Shown piece after piece: positions 8,161 through 16,120 of a stretch of 50,659 nucleotides of DNA. The DNA comes from Cyclobacteriaceae bacterium (GTDB lineage: Bacteria; Bacteroidota; Bacteroidia; Cytophagales; Cyclobacteriaceae). A model generated the notes under the pieces. That model did not search any database, was not told the DNA's origin, and saw nothing but the letters and a program-made list of their open reading frames with translations. Made by a program: the position numbers and the translations under genes. The stretch is taken from assembly GCA_021648745.1 (NCBI GenBank), contig JAKISE010000013.1:1-50659 (forward strand), given 5' to 3'. Numbering within the stretch: position 1 is the first letter of the stretch; each line of letters opens with the position of its first letter.

Positions 8161-8979
8161 TTAACAATATAAATTTAAGTACCCCAACATTTCTTGTTGA
8201 ACTTCCTTTGCCTTTTGTCCTGCAATGCTAGCAAACTCCTTGTCATTTGAAGCGTATATAATCCCTCTCGAAGAGTTAACCAATAAGCCTACCTCTTTGG
8301 TTATAGCCGCTTCAGAAACATCTTTCAGCGAACCTCCCTGAGCTCCAACACCAGGTACTAGCAGAAAGTTATCTGGCACAAGCGATCTAATTTTTTTCAT
8401 TTCTTGCGGATGTGTTGCCCCTACCACATACATTAATTGATCATCTCCTGCCCACTTACTCGAAGTTGAAATTACTTGTTCATAGAGCGGAATATCGTCC
8501 TTACTAACAGTTAACTTTTGAAAATCGCTGCTGCCAGAGTTAGAAGTGTACGCTAACAGAATCACCCACTTTCCTTCAAATTGCAAAAAGGGTTCTACCG
8601 AATCCCTACCCATATATGGAGCTACGGTAATGGAGTCGAACGACATTTTTTCGAAAAAAGCTTGAGCATACATAGCACTGGTGTTACCAATATCTCCTCG
8701 CTTTGCATCGGCTATGGTAAAACATGCTTTAGGAATGTAATCTACTGTTTTTTGCAAGCTCTCCCAGCCTTTAGCTCCTTGCGACTCGTAAAAAGCGATG
8801 TTAGGTTTATAGGCTACTGCAAAATCAACTGTGGCATCGATAATTTGTTTATTAAACTCAAATATGGGGTCATCACTTGCAAGTAGGTGACGGGGAACTT
8901 TTGTAATATCTGTATCTAGCCCTACACATAAATAAGAGTTTTTCAATTTTATTTGATGAAGAAGTTCCGCTTTTGTCAT
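8161..8979 (-). CDS. pyrF: Orotidine 5'-phosphate decarboxylase
   Basis: 272 residues, matching the longer (type 2) bacterial OMP decarboxylases rather than the roughly 230-residue Escherichia coli form. CVGLDTD (18-24) and AYKPNIAFYE (56-65) precede the catalytic DAKRGDIGN (91-99), whose D91, K93 and D96 form the charged Asp-Lys-Asp array that decarboxylates OMP to UMP, the last step of pyrimidine synthesis. A later VPGVGAQGG is the phosphate-binding loop. It heads a probable operon with DUF2851 and a membrane protein. It diverges from the hemerythrin-like gene. Confidence 0.96.
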   Translation of the reverse strand: MTKAELLHQIKLKNSYLCVGLDTDITKVPRHLLASDDPIFEFNKQIIDATVDFAVAYKPNIAFYESQGAKGWESLQKTVDYIPKACFTIADAKRGDIGNTSAMYAQAFFEKMSFDSITVAPYMGRDSVEPFLQFEGKWVILLAYTSNSGSSDFQKLTVSKDDIPLYEQVISTSSKWAGDDQLMYVVGATHPQEMKKIRSLVPDNFLLVPGVGAQGGSLKDVSEAAITKEVGLLVNSSRGIIYASNDKEFASIAGQKAKEVQQEMLGYLNLYC

Positions 8980-9082
8980 ATAGCAAAGTACGATAAAATA
9001 ATGCTAATATTAATCCATCACTTAGCGGCAAATTAAAATAATTAATTCCGAACCAAATCGTAAATACTGCCACATCGTTGGT

Positions 9083-9090
9083 TATATTTG
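9083..9090 (+). promoter_or_regulatory. Bacteroidota -7 promoter element (TATATTTG)
   Basis: TATATTTG is an exact TAnnTTTG. It overlaps a possible TTG start at 9088, so transcription would begin about 6 nt downstream, after that codon. This moves the likely translation start of the hemerythrin-like gene to the GTG at 9109. Confidence 0.5.
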
Positions 9091-9108
9091 GTAAACACAA
9101 TACCAACA

Positions 9109-9852
9109 GTGAACTTAAAGAAAAAAAGAATATTAGACCTTGTAGAAGAAAACTATGTGTTTGCTTCTGTGCTCCATTATTTTGGTATTGATTTTTACGA
9201 TTACCCCGAACAAAATTTATCTCAGGTATGTGCTGAAAAAGGACTTAAACCCGAGCTAATAATTGCTGGGTTTGAAGATGTTATTGAAGATGATAACGAT
9301 CATCTTCAGTACTTAATGAGCCTCCCTGCTGACTTAGTAATTGCCTATTTAAAGCATAAACATTTTACGTTTATTAAGCACACATTGCCCTATTTAGCTA
9401 AACTGATAGATAGTTATCCTACTGGCAATAAGTCTTCTATTATCAACGATATAAGAGTACTATTTCCACTTTTTGTAGAATACTTTATTAGGCATATGCA
9501 TGAAGAGGAGGATGACACCTTTAAATTTATTGAAGAAATTGACAACGCCCTTAAAGGAACACTCTGCTTTTCAAAAATATTTTTTAAATTAAAGTCTGCC
9601 TCCATTAAATCTATTGCAGAGGAGCATCATCATCAAGATGATGTTATGATTGGTATTCGAAAATTGACTAATGAATATCAGCTTGAAAAAGGATCACCAG
9701 TGTTACTCAAAGTAATATATTCTGAATTGCAATCTTTTGAGCGAAACTTAATTATTCATGCCCGAATTGAAAATGAAGTGTTATTTCCAAAAGCGCTTTT
9801 GCTTGAAAAAGAGCTCTATAAACTCATATCAAAACAAGCATCCCTTAACTAA
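9109..9852 (+). CDS. Hemerythrin-like (HHE) di-iron protein with ScdA/RIC-like N-terminus
   Basis: 247 residues from GTG 9109 (the longer TTG 9088 frame overlaps the promoter). The C-terminal two-thirds is a four-helix HHE bundle with candidate iron ligands in KHKHFTFIKH (near 83-91), HMHEEEDD (near 129-136), EEHHHQDD and HARIENE (near 217-223). The first 45 residues follow the ScdA_N/DUF542 pattern (VLHYFGIDF...LSQVCAEKGL), but the CCGG-type cysteine pair of RIC proteins (YtfE, ScdA) is replaced by YDYP. RIC proteins repair iron-sulfur centres after nitrosative stress. With the cysteines gone, an iron or oxygen sensing or storage role is equally possible. It abuts ruvX with no gap. Confidence 0.82.
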   Translation: MNLKKKRILDLVEENYVFASVLHYFGIDFYDYPEQNLSQVCAEKGLKPELIIAGFEDVIEDDNDHLQYLMSLPADLVIAYLKHKHFTFIKHTLPYLAKLIDSYPTGNKSSIINDIRVLFPLFVEYFIRHMHEEEDDTFKFIEEIDNALKGTLCFSKIFFKLKSASIKSIAEEHHHQDDVMIGIRKLTNEYQLEKGSPVLLKVIYSELQSFERNLIIHARIENEVLFPKALLLEKELYKLISKQASLN

Positions 9853-10275
9853 GTGAGTAGGTTATTAGCCATAGATTACGGCCTTAAACGAGTTGGTATA
9901 GCAGTAACCGATCCTTTACAAATTATTGCTACTGCTTTGGAAACCGTACCTGCCAAACAATTAATCAATTTTTTAATTTCGTATTGCAAAAAAGAAGAGG
10001 TTGAGGCTTTTATTGTTGGCAAACCGCTCGACCTCAACTTACAAAAAACAGACTCAACCGATGCGGTTTATAAATTTGTTAAGCTCCTAAAAAAAACTTT
10101 TCCTAAACACACCGTACATTTGCACGATGAGCGATTTACTTCTAAGATGGCATTGGATGCCATGATTAGAGGAGGATCGACCAAAAAAGATAGAAGAAAA
10201 AAAGAAAATATAGACAAAGTAAGCGCTACAATTATTTTGCAGTCGTTTATGGAGTCGCAGTTGTATAATAAATGA
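9853..10275 (+). CDS. ruvX: Putative pre-16S rRNA nuclease / Holliday junction resolvase homologue
   Basis: 140 residues, normal length for YqgF/RuvX. The start is a GTG placed directly after the stop of the previous gene. RNase H-like fold motifs are clear: LLAIDYGLKRVGIAV with catalytic Asp8, a second strand FIVGKPLDL, then HLHDERFTSKMA with the conserved DERFTS, and a final DKVSATIILQSF with the last Asp. YqgF homologues act in 16S rRNA 5' end maturation and may resolve branched DNA. It overlaps def by 4 bp, so hemerythrin-like, ruvX and def form one operon. Confidence 0.94.
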   Translation: MSRLLAIDYGLKRVGIAVTDPLQIIATALETVPAKQLINFLISYCKKEEVEAFIVGKPLDLNLQKTDSTDAVYKFVKLLKKTFPKHTVHLHDERFTSKMALDAMIRGGSTKKDRRKKENIDKVSATIILQSFMESQLYNK

Positions 10276-10841
10276 TATACCCCATTATTGTTTACGGAGA
10301 TCCGGTTCTAAAAAAAAGAGGAAAAGACATAACTAAAGGAGAGTTAGATGTAAAAAAACTTGCCGAGGATATGTTCGAGACCATGGAAAATGCGAACGGA
10401 ATTGGATTGGCAGCCCCTCAAATTGGAAAAAGCATTCGAATGTTTGTAGTAGATGCAACCCCAATGGCAGAAGAAGGGGATGATAAAGATGAACTTCTTG
10501 GCTTTAAAAAAGTGTTTATTAATCCTAAAATAATTAATGAAGAAGGCGATGAGTGGGATTTTGAAGAAGGCTGTTTGAGCATTCCAGATATTAGAGAAGT
10601 AATTTATCGGCAAGAAGAGCTTACCATTACGTATTTTGATGAAAATTGGGTTAAGCACGAAGAAACCTATGACGATATAAAGGCCCGAATTATTCAACAT
10701 GAATACGACCATATTGAAGGGGTGTTGTTCACAGACCATATTAGCCCAATTAAAAAAAGGTTGCTTAAAGGAAAACTAGCAAATATTAGCAAAGGCAAGG
10801 TTAAAACCAAGTACCGAATTAAAGCACCGCTGGCCAAATAG
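10272..10841 (+). CDS. def: Peptide deformylase
   Basis: 189 residues. All three family motifs are intact: GIGLAAPQIG (43-52), EGCLSIP (99-105, metal-ligand Cys101) and QHEYDH (142-147, two His ligands and catalytic Glu). It removes the N-formyl group from nascent proteins in the cytoplasm. An acidic insert (AEEGDDKDE, about 66-74) lengthens the loop after the first motif, as in many Bacteroidota enzymes. The ATG overlaps the end of ruvX by 4 bp. The next gene downstream is preceded by a hairpin region. Confidence 0.97.
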   Translation: MIYPIIVYGDPVLKKRGKDITKGELDVKKLAEDMFETMENANGIGLAAPQIGKSIRMFVVDATPMAEEGDDKDELLGFKKVFINPKIINEEGDEWDFEEGCLSIPDIREVIYRQEELTITYFDENWVKHEETYDDIKARIIQHEYDHIEGVLFTDHISPIKKRLLKGKLANISKGKVKTKYRIKAPLAK

Positions 10842-10846
10842 AAAAA

Positions 10847-10908
10847 GTGTTATTGGTAATTGGTTATTCAAAATCGTATTATTGATGCTTGCCAATTATC
10901 AATAATAC
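10847..10908 (+). promoter_or_regulatory. Two mutually exclusive hairpins before the aminotransferase start
   Basis: GTATTATTGAT at 10876-10886 pairs perfectly with ATCAATAATAC at 10898-10908 (11 bp, 11-nt loop). The same 3' arm, extended to 10892-10908, also pairs with 10847-10863 (15 of 17 positions complementary or nearly so). The two stems therefore compete. The TTG at 10910 lies immediately after the 3' arm and the TTG at 10889 lies in the short loop, so folding could control translation start. There is no T-run, which argues against a plain terminator. Confidence 0.45.
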
Positions 10909-10909
10909 A

Positions 10910-12052
10910 TTGAGCCTACAATCAAAATTACCCAACGCAGCAACAAGCATCTTTGCCATTATGTCAAAGATGGCAACGGATTATAATGCCGTTAATTTAT
11001 CTCAGGGTTTTCCTGATTTTCCAGTAGCTCCGGCCTTAGTAAATCTAGTTTCCGGTGCCATGAAAAATGGATGGAATCAATATGCTCCCATGCCAGGTTT
11101 GCCCTTGTTAAGGCATGGCATTTCTCAAAAAATTGAGAAAACCTACAACACAACTGCAAATGCCGACACAGAGATTACGATAACTGCTGGTGGCACTCAA
11201 GCATTATTTGCAGCTATTACCGCACTTGTTTTTGAAGGCGATGAAGTAATAATGTTCGACCCTGCTTATGATTCTTACGACCCAGTAATTAAACTTAATA
11301 AAGGCATACCGGTACATTTAGAGCTTAAAGCACCATTTTTTGGCATTGATTGGGAAGAGGTTGAAGAAAATATTACAACAAAAACAAAAGCCATTATTAT
11401 CAACACACCTCATAACCCAACGGGTGCTGTGTTAAGCGAGTTAGACTTGCTCGGTTTAGAAAAACTAGTTATCAAATATGGTATTTATGTAATTAGTGAT
11501 GAAGTATATGAGCATATCATTTTTGATAATAAACAGCACGAATCTATTCTAAGGTATCCGGGCATTTATGCCAATGGCGTAGCCATTTTTTCTTTTGGCA
11601 AAACCTTTCATGCTACAGGTTGGAAAACAGGCTATATGGTAGCTCCAGAAAACATTACAAAAGAGCTTCGAAAGATGCATCAGTTTAATGTGTTTGCAAC
11701 CAATACACCTGTGCAATATGGCATAGCTGAGTACATAAAAAACGAAGAGAATTACTTGCCCCTGCCAAAATTTTACCAAGCCAAAAGAGATAAATTTGCT
11801 AAACTTCTATCAAGTTCCAGGTTTGAAGCACATCATTGTTATGGCACCTATTTTCAACTTTTTAGTTATGATAAAATAAGCAATAAATCTGACGTAGAAA
11901 TGGCCGAATGGATGACCAAAGAACATAAGATTGCTACTATTCCCACCTCCGTTTTTTATAAAAATGGGAAACATATTAAGTACTTGAGAATTTGTTTTGC
12001 CAAATCAGAAAAAACATTAGAACAGGCGGCAGAAATATTATGCAAGATTTAA
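10910..12052 (+). CDS. PLP-dependent aminotransferase, methionine/glutamine (KAT/YbdL) type
   Basis: 380 residues from the TTG at 10910; a TTG at 10889 would add seven residues but lies in a hairpin loop. Class I fold: SKLPNAATSIF and NLSQGFPDF near the N-terminus, AGGTQALFAA, NTPHNPTGA (about 165-173), VISDEVYEH and SFGKTFHATGWK, whose Lys (about 231) forms the PLP aldimine. The N-terminal SKLP...LSQGFPDF signature is typical of YbdL/kynurenine aminotransferase-like enzymes that use methionine or glutamine. Its end overlaps the omega-amidase gene by 13 bp. Together they would transaminate with glutamine and hydrolyse the resulting 2-oxoglutaramate, for example to salvage the methionine keto acid. 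Confidence 0.92.
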   Translation: MSLQSKLPNAATSIFAIMSKMATDYNAVNLSQGFPDFPVAPALVNLVSGAMKNGWNQYAPMPGLPLLRHGISQKIEKTYNTTANADTEITITAGGTQALFAAITALVFEGDEVIMFDPAYDSYDPVIKLNKGIPVHLELKAPFFGIDWEEVEENITTKTKAIIINTPHNPTGAVLSELDLLGLEKLVIKYGIYVISDEVYEHIIFDNKQHESILRYPGIYANGVAIFSFGKTFHATGWKTGYMVAPENITKELRKMHQFNVFATNTPVQYGIAEYIKNEENYLPLPKFYQAKRDKFAKLLSSSRFEAHHCYGTYFQLFSYDKISNKSDVEMAEWMTKEHKIATIPTSVFYKNGKHIKYLRICFAKSEKTLEQAAEILCKI

Positions 12053-12825
12053 ACATTGCCCTCATTCAGTTTGACATTGTTTGGCAAAACCCCGAAGCCA
12101 ATAGAAATTTACTTGAAACCAAAATAGCTAGTTTTGAGTCAAATCCAGATTTAATAATTTTGCCAGAGATGTTTACCACTGGGTTTACTATGAACACAAC
12201 TAAATATGCCGAACAAACAGATGGAGACACACTGGCATGGATGAGAAAAGTAGCTACTGAATCAAGCGCTGTCATTACTGGCAGTATCATTGTCAACGAA
12301 GGCGAAAATTATTTTAACCGGTTGCTTTGGGTTACTCCCGAAGGAGACTTTAGCTATTACGATAAACGCCATTTGTTTAGAATGGCTGAAGAACACAAAT
12401 ATTTTACCCAAGGCAATAGGCAACCTATATTTGATTTAAACGGTTGGCAAATAAAACCTCAAATTTGTTATGATTTACGATTTCCGGTATGGAGTCGAAA
12501 CAGGAACCTCGAATATGATATACTATTTTATGTTGCCAATTGGCCCAAAGCAAGGGTATCTGCCTGGGACTCTCTTTTGCAGGCAAGAGCCATAGAGAAT
12601 TTAAGCTATTCTATTGGCGTAAACAGGGTGGGTAAAGACGGCACTAACAAAGAGTATAATGGCCACACTGCATGCTATAATTTCAAGGGGGATTTAATGA
12701 ATGAAAGATTAGAAACAGAAGGCATTACCTGCTTTCACTTAGTAAAATTAGATTTAGAAAACTATCGAAAATCATTTCCTGCCTATCAAGATTCTGATAT
12801 ATTTAATATTAATAATATTCCTTAG
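12040..12825 (+). CDS. Omega-amidase / carbon-nitrogen hydrolase (YafV-like)
   Basis: 261 residues from the ATG at 12040. Nitrilase-superfamily catalytic triad: E43 in LPEMFTTGF, K109 in YDKRHLFRMAEEH, C143 in QICYDLRFPVWSRN. The spacing and the HLFRM and CYDLRFP motifs fit YafV/NIT2-type omega-amidases, which hydrolyse 2-oxoglutaramate and 2-oxosuccinamate in the cytoplasm. The gene overlaps the aminotransferase by 13 bp, the same pairing as glutamine transaminase with omega-amidase in other organisms, which supports the specific call over a generic amidohydrolase. Confidence 0.92.
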   Translation: MQDLNIALIQFDIVWQNPEANRNLLETKIASFESNPDLIILPEMFTTGFTMNTTKYAEQTDGDTLAWMRKVATESSAVITGSIIVNEGENYFNRLLWVTPEGDFSYYDKRHLFRMAEEHKYFTQGNRQPIFDLNGWQIKPQICYDLRFPVWSRNRNLEYDILFYVANWPKARVSAWDSLLQARAIENLSYSIGVNRVGKDGTNKEYNGHTACYNFKGDLMNERLETEGITCFHLVKLDLENYRKSFPAYQDSDIFNINNIP

Positions 12826-12940
12826 ACATTTATTAATATTCAATTACCTTTATTGTACAATTTGGAGTTCGTGTCCAAAATCATCTAAAAAGCGAAGAAT
12901 TTACAAGTGGCTATGTTCAAAAATGCAAAAGACTCATTAG

Positions 12941-13186
12941 GCGGTCTCAAGGTTCAACCATAGTTTTTTCATATTATCTCTGTTAAGCATTAGTTATAAT
13001 AATTTCCATATTAAACAGCTAGTTAATTCTATTGAAGCATCTATCAGCTTTGCATTAGATAGTGAGCTTAAAATTATTGCTTGTAATAGTGGCTTTTGCG
13101 ATCTCCTGCTTTTAAAATCAAAAGACTGTATTGGGTCCTCAATAGGAGAGCTATTTAATAAAAATGACAAGCTAGCTAAGCCTGGG
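12941..13186 (+). other. In-frame coding extension upstream of the histidine kinase start
   Basis: The kinase frame stays open back to a TAG at 12938-12940, but contains no ATG, GTG or TTG before 13187. The translation from 13022 reads like the start of a PAS domain: SIEASISFALDSELKIIACN followed by SGFCDLLLLKSKDCIGSSIG. The true start is therefore probably a rare codon (CTG at 12980, ATT at 12989 or 13010, ATA at 12971), or a frameshift lies upstream; an ATG at 12913 opens the next frame but stops at 12961-12963. Upstream spacer 12826-12940 shows no recognised element. Confidence 0.6.
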
Positions 13187-16120
13187 TTGGACAAAATAGA
13201 TAAAATTGAGTTAGTGCCAAGGGCTAACCCGTCAGAAATAGTAAGGTTTAATGTTTCTCCTATTTTACTAGACGCTTCCAATTATGGGTATTTGCTTACA
13301 GGTACCCAGATGAAAATTAGCAATGATTGGGATAAAAACCTGCACAAAATATTAAAAGGTACCTACAAAGAAGTAGGCATAGACTTTTTTAAATCTATTA
13401 CACAAGGATTGGCCAAAACTCTAGGAATGTCTTATGCCTTTATTGCTGAAGTAAAAGATTTTAAATCTAAAAAACTTATGGTTAACACCATAACATTTTG
13501 GAATAAGGACAAATTAGACACAAATTTTAAGTACAGCTTGGCAGGCTCACCATGTGAAAACGTAGTTGATAAAAAGCAGATCATTATTTCAGATAATGTG
13601 TCAACATTATTTCCTAATGACAAAGACTTAATAAACTTAGGCGTTCAATCGTACATTGGCACCCCTGTTTACTACAAAGATGGAACTGCCATGGGTTTGG
13701 TGGTGGTAATGGATACCAAACCTATTAAAATCACAGAAGATGAAGCCTATAAACTAACCGTCTTTGCTAACCGAATTGGCATTGAAATGGAGTGGTTTAA
13801 AAATGATGAACAGTTAAAAGAGCAAGAACAAAAACTACGAGCAATTCTCAAGTCATTACCTAACCCTGTTTATGTACAAAACACAGATGGCATATATCAA
13901 AACTGCAATGATGCCTTTTTAAACTATTTTAAGCTAAAAGAAAAAGACATTATTGACCAAAAATTAGATAAGCTTCCGAAAATAATTAAAGAAAACACAA
14001 TTCTTTCTTTAAAGCATAATGAAAAAACGAAAGGAATTAATAGGATTCAAACGAGAATTATAACAGGTGATGCTACTACAAAGGAATCTATTGTAATAAA
14101 GTCTCCTATTACAGATGGTCGTAAAAAATTAGTAGGAATAGTTGGTGTAATCCAAGATATTTCTGAAATGAAGGATGCCGAAAAACTATTGCATCTAAAC
14201 GAAGAAAAGTACCGCACTCTATTTAACGAAGCTAACGATGCATTTTTTTTAATGGGTAATAATGCATTCATTGATTGTAACCCAAAGGCCTTGGAAATTT
14301 TTGGCTGTTCAAAAGAAAAAATTATTGGCAGTACCCCACAGCAATTTTCACCTTTACGCCAACCGGATAAGCAACTTTCAACAACTAAAGCATTTAAAAA
14401 AATAAATGAAGCTATTAATGGAGAGTCAAAGCCCTTCAATTGGACACATAAAAAATTTAATGGGCGCTTATTTGATGCAGAAGTTAGTCTAAATGCTTTT
14501 CACATTAAAGGTGAGCTTTTAATACAAGCAATGGTTCGTGATGTGTCGGACAAGCAAAAAGCGACAAGAGATATTGAAAAGCAAACGCTAAGAATGAAAG
14601 AAATGTATGCGTTAACTTCAGATATGCATATCGATTTTGATGAAAAAGTGTCGAATATTTTAAAAATGGCAACGGAGTCATTAGGCATGCAATTAGGCGG
14701 TATTTCGAAGGTTAAAGGAGAACATTATGAAATGACTAATTTTTATAGTTCCATTCCTTTTTCTGTAGAAGAAATAATTTTTTTATCCCAAACTTATTGT
14801 TCCATTACCATAGAAGAAAACAGGCTAGTTGCGATTCCAAATTTCGGTAAATCAGACTATAGCAATAGAGAAGTGTTTAAGCTTATGCGACTTGAATCTT
14901 ATATTGGGGTGCCATACTGGGTACGCGGTGAACTACGAGGCACCATCTTTTTTACTTCTTTTTATCATGTGCAAGAATTTAAATCCTATGATTCTGATTT
15001 TGTACAAATTATTGCCCAATGGATTGGTTCTTCGATTGAAAGAAAGGAATATGAAGAGAGCTTGCTAAAAAAGCAAGCATTATTGGACACGCTTCTGAGA
15101 GATATGCCAGTTGATTTTTCTGTACGTGACCCACAATTAAACATGCTTTGGCAAAGTAATAAGAGCAAAGCTGTGTGGGGCGATAATGAAGGGAAACCAA
15201 TAAATTTTTCGGATGTAAACAAGGAGTCTGCCACTAAATGGAAAAATATATTTAGAGGTGTACTTAATGGAGAAACCATAAGAGGAGAAAATAAAGTTAA
15301 AATATACGGAAAACAATACTTGCTGTACAGTATTGCATCACCTATTAAAGTAAATGGAAAAGTTGAGCAGATAACCATCATTCACATTGATATTAGTCAG
15401 CTTAAAAAAGCAGAAAAGAAACTTAAAACTCAAAACACCAAGCTTAAAAAATTAAATGCTGAACTCGATCGGTTTGTGTATAGTGCATCGCATGATTTAA
15501 GAGCACCATTATCTTCATTGCTCGGTCTGATAGATCTTTCTCAAAGAGAGGAGCTTTCTCCTGCTTTGAACCAATATTTAGAGCTGATGAACAATAGCAT
15601 TACTAGGCTAGATAGCTTTATTTCAGACATTACGGATTATTCAAGAAATCTCCGTTTAAAAACAAAAAATGAAAAAATTGATTTTAATGTTTTAGTCGAT
15701 GAAATTTTTAGTTCATTGGCATTTATGAGCGCTGAAAAAATCAATCTCTCTCTTAAAATTGAGGGAGATAATAACTTTAATTCTGATGCTGATCGGTTAA
15801 AACTGATTTTGAGCAACCTAATATCTAATAGTATTCGCTATAAATCACACGATCGAAAGCCTAGAATTAAAGTTGAGGTGGCTATCACTAAAGACAAGGC
15901 AATTTTTAAAATTATAGATAATGGCATAGGTATTCCCAAAAAATATCAGTCAAAAATATTTGAAATGTTTTACCGAGCCAACGATCAAAATACAGGTTCT
16001 GGTCTCGGGTTATTTATTGTTAGAGAAACCGTAGATAAACTCAAAGGTAAAATAGAGTTAGAATCCGAAATTGGTAAAGGAACAACCATTTCAATCATTT
16101 TACCCAATTCTTCGCATTAA
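13187..16120 (+). CDS. PAS/GAF hybrid sensor histidine kinase
   Basis: 977 residues from the first conventional start (TTG 13187), but the real start is upstream (see 12941-13186). Order: rest of a first PAS domain (1-45), GAF (about 55-205), PAS (about 215-330), PAS (about 338-455), GAF (about 470-618), PAS (about 628-738), a short coiled coil (738-762), HisKA with phospho-acceptor H769 in YSASHDLRAPL, and HATPase with N877 region, DNGIGIP (911-917) and GSGLGLFI (937-944). There are no membrane helices, so it is a cytoplasmic sensor. There is no receiver domain, and no response regulator gene is adjacent. It converges on the T9SS cargo gene; the stop codons overlap by 4 bp. Confidence 0.9.
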   Translation: MDKIDKIELVPRANPSEIVRFNVSPILLDASNYGYLLTGTQMKISNDWDKNLHKILKGTYKEVGIDFFKSITQGLAKTLGMSYAFIAEVKDFKSKKLMVNTITFWNKDKLDTNFKYSLAGSPCENVVDKKQIIISDNVSTLFPNDKDLINLGVQSYIGTPVYYKDGTAMGLVVVMDTKPIKITEDEAYKLTVFANRIGIEMEWFKNDEQLKEQEQKLRAILKSLPNPVYVQNTDGIYQNCNDAFLNYFKLKEKDIIDQKLDKLPKIIKENTILSLKHNEKTKGINRIQTRIITGDATTKESIVIKSPITDGRKKLVGIVGVIQDISEMKDAEKLLHLNEEKYRTLFNEANDAFFLMGNNAFIDCNPKALEIFGCSKEKIIGSTPQQFSPLRQPDKQLSTTKAFKKINEAINGESKPFNWTHKKFNGRLFDAEVSLNAFHIKGELLIQAMVRDVSDKQKATRDIEKQTLRMKEMYALTSDMHIDFDEKVSNILKMATESLGMQLGGISKVKGEHYEMTNFYSSIPFSVEEIIFLSQTYCSITIEENRLVAIPNFGKSDYSNREVFKLMRLESYIGVPYWVRGELRGTIFFTSFYHVQEFKSYDSDFVQIIAQWIGSSIERKEYEESLLKKQALLDTLLRDMPVDFSVRDPQLNMLWQSNKSKAVWGDNEGKPINFSDVNKESATKWKNIFRGVLNGETIRGENKVKIYGKQYLLYSIASPIKVNGKVEQITIIHIDISQLKKAEKKLKTQNTKLKKLNAELDRFVYSASHDLRAPLSSLLGLIDLSQREELSPALNQYLELMNNSITRLDSFISDITDYSRNLRLKTKNEKIDFNVLVDEIFSSLAFMSAEKINLSLKIEGDNNFNSDADRLKLILSNLISNSIRYKSHDRKPRIKVEVAITKDKAIFKIIDNGIGIPKKYQSKIFEMFYRANDQNTGSGLGLFIVRETVDKLKGKIELESEIGKGTTISIILPNSSH

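Noticed and set aside
10344..10739. 131-residue frame antisense to def
   Set aside because: Shadow of a deformylase with all motifs intact.
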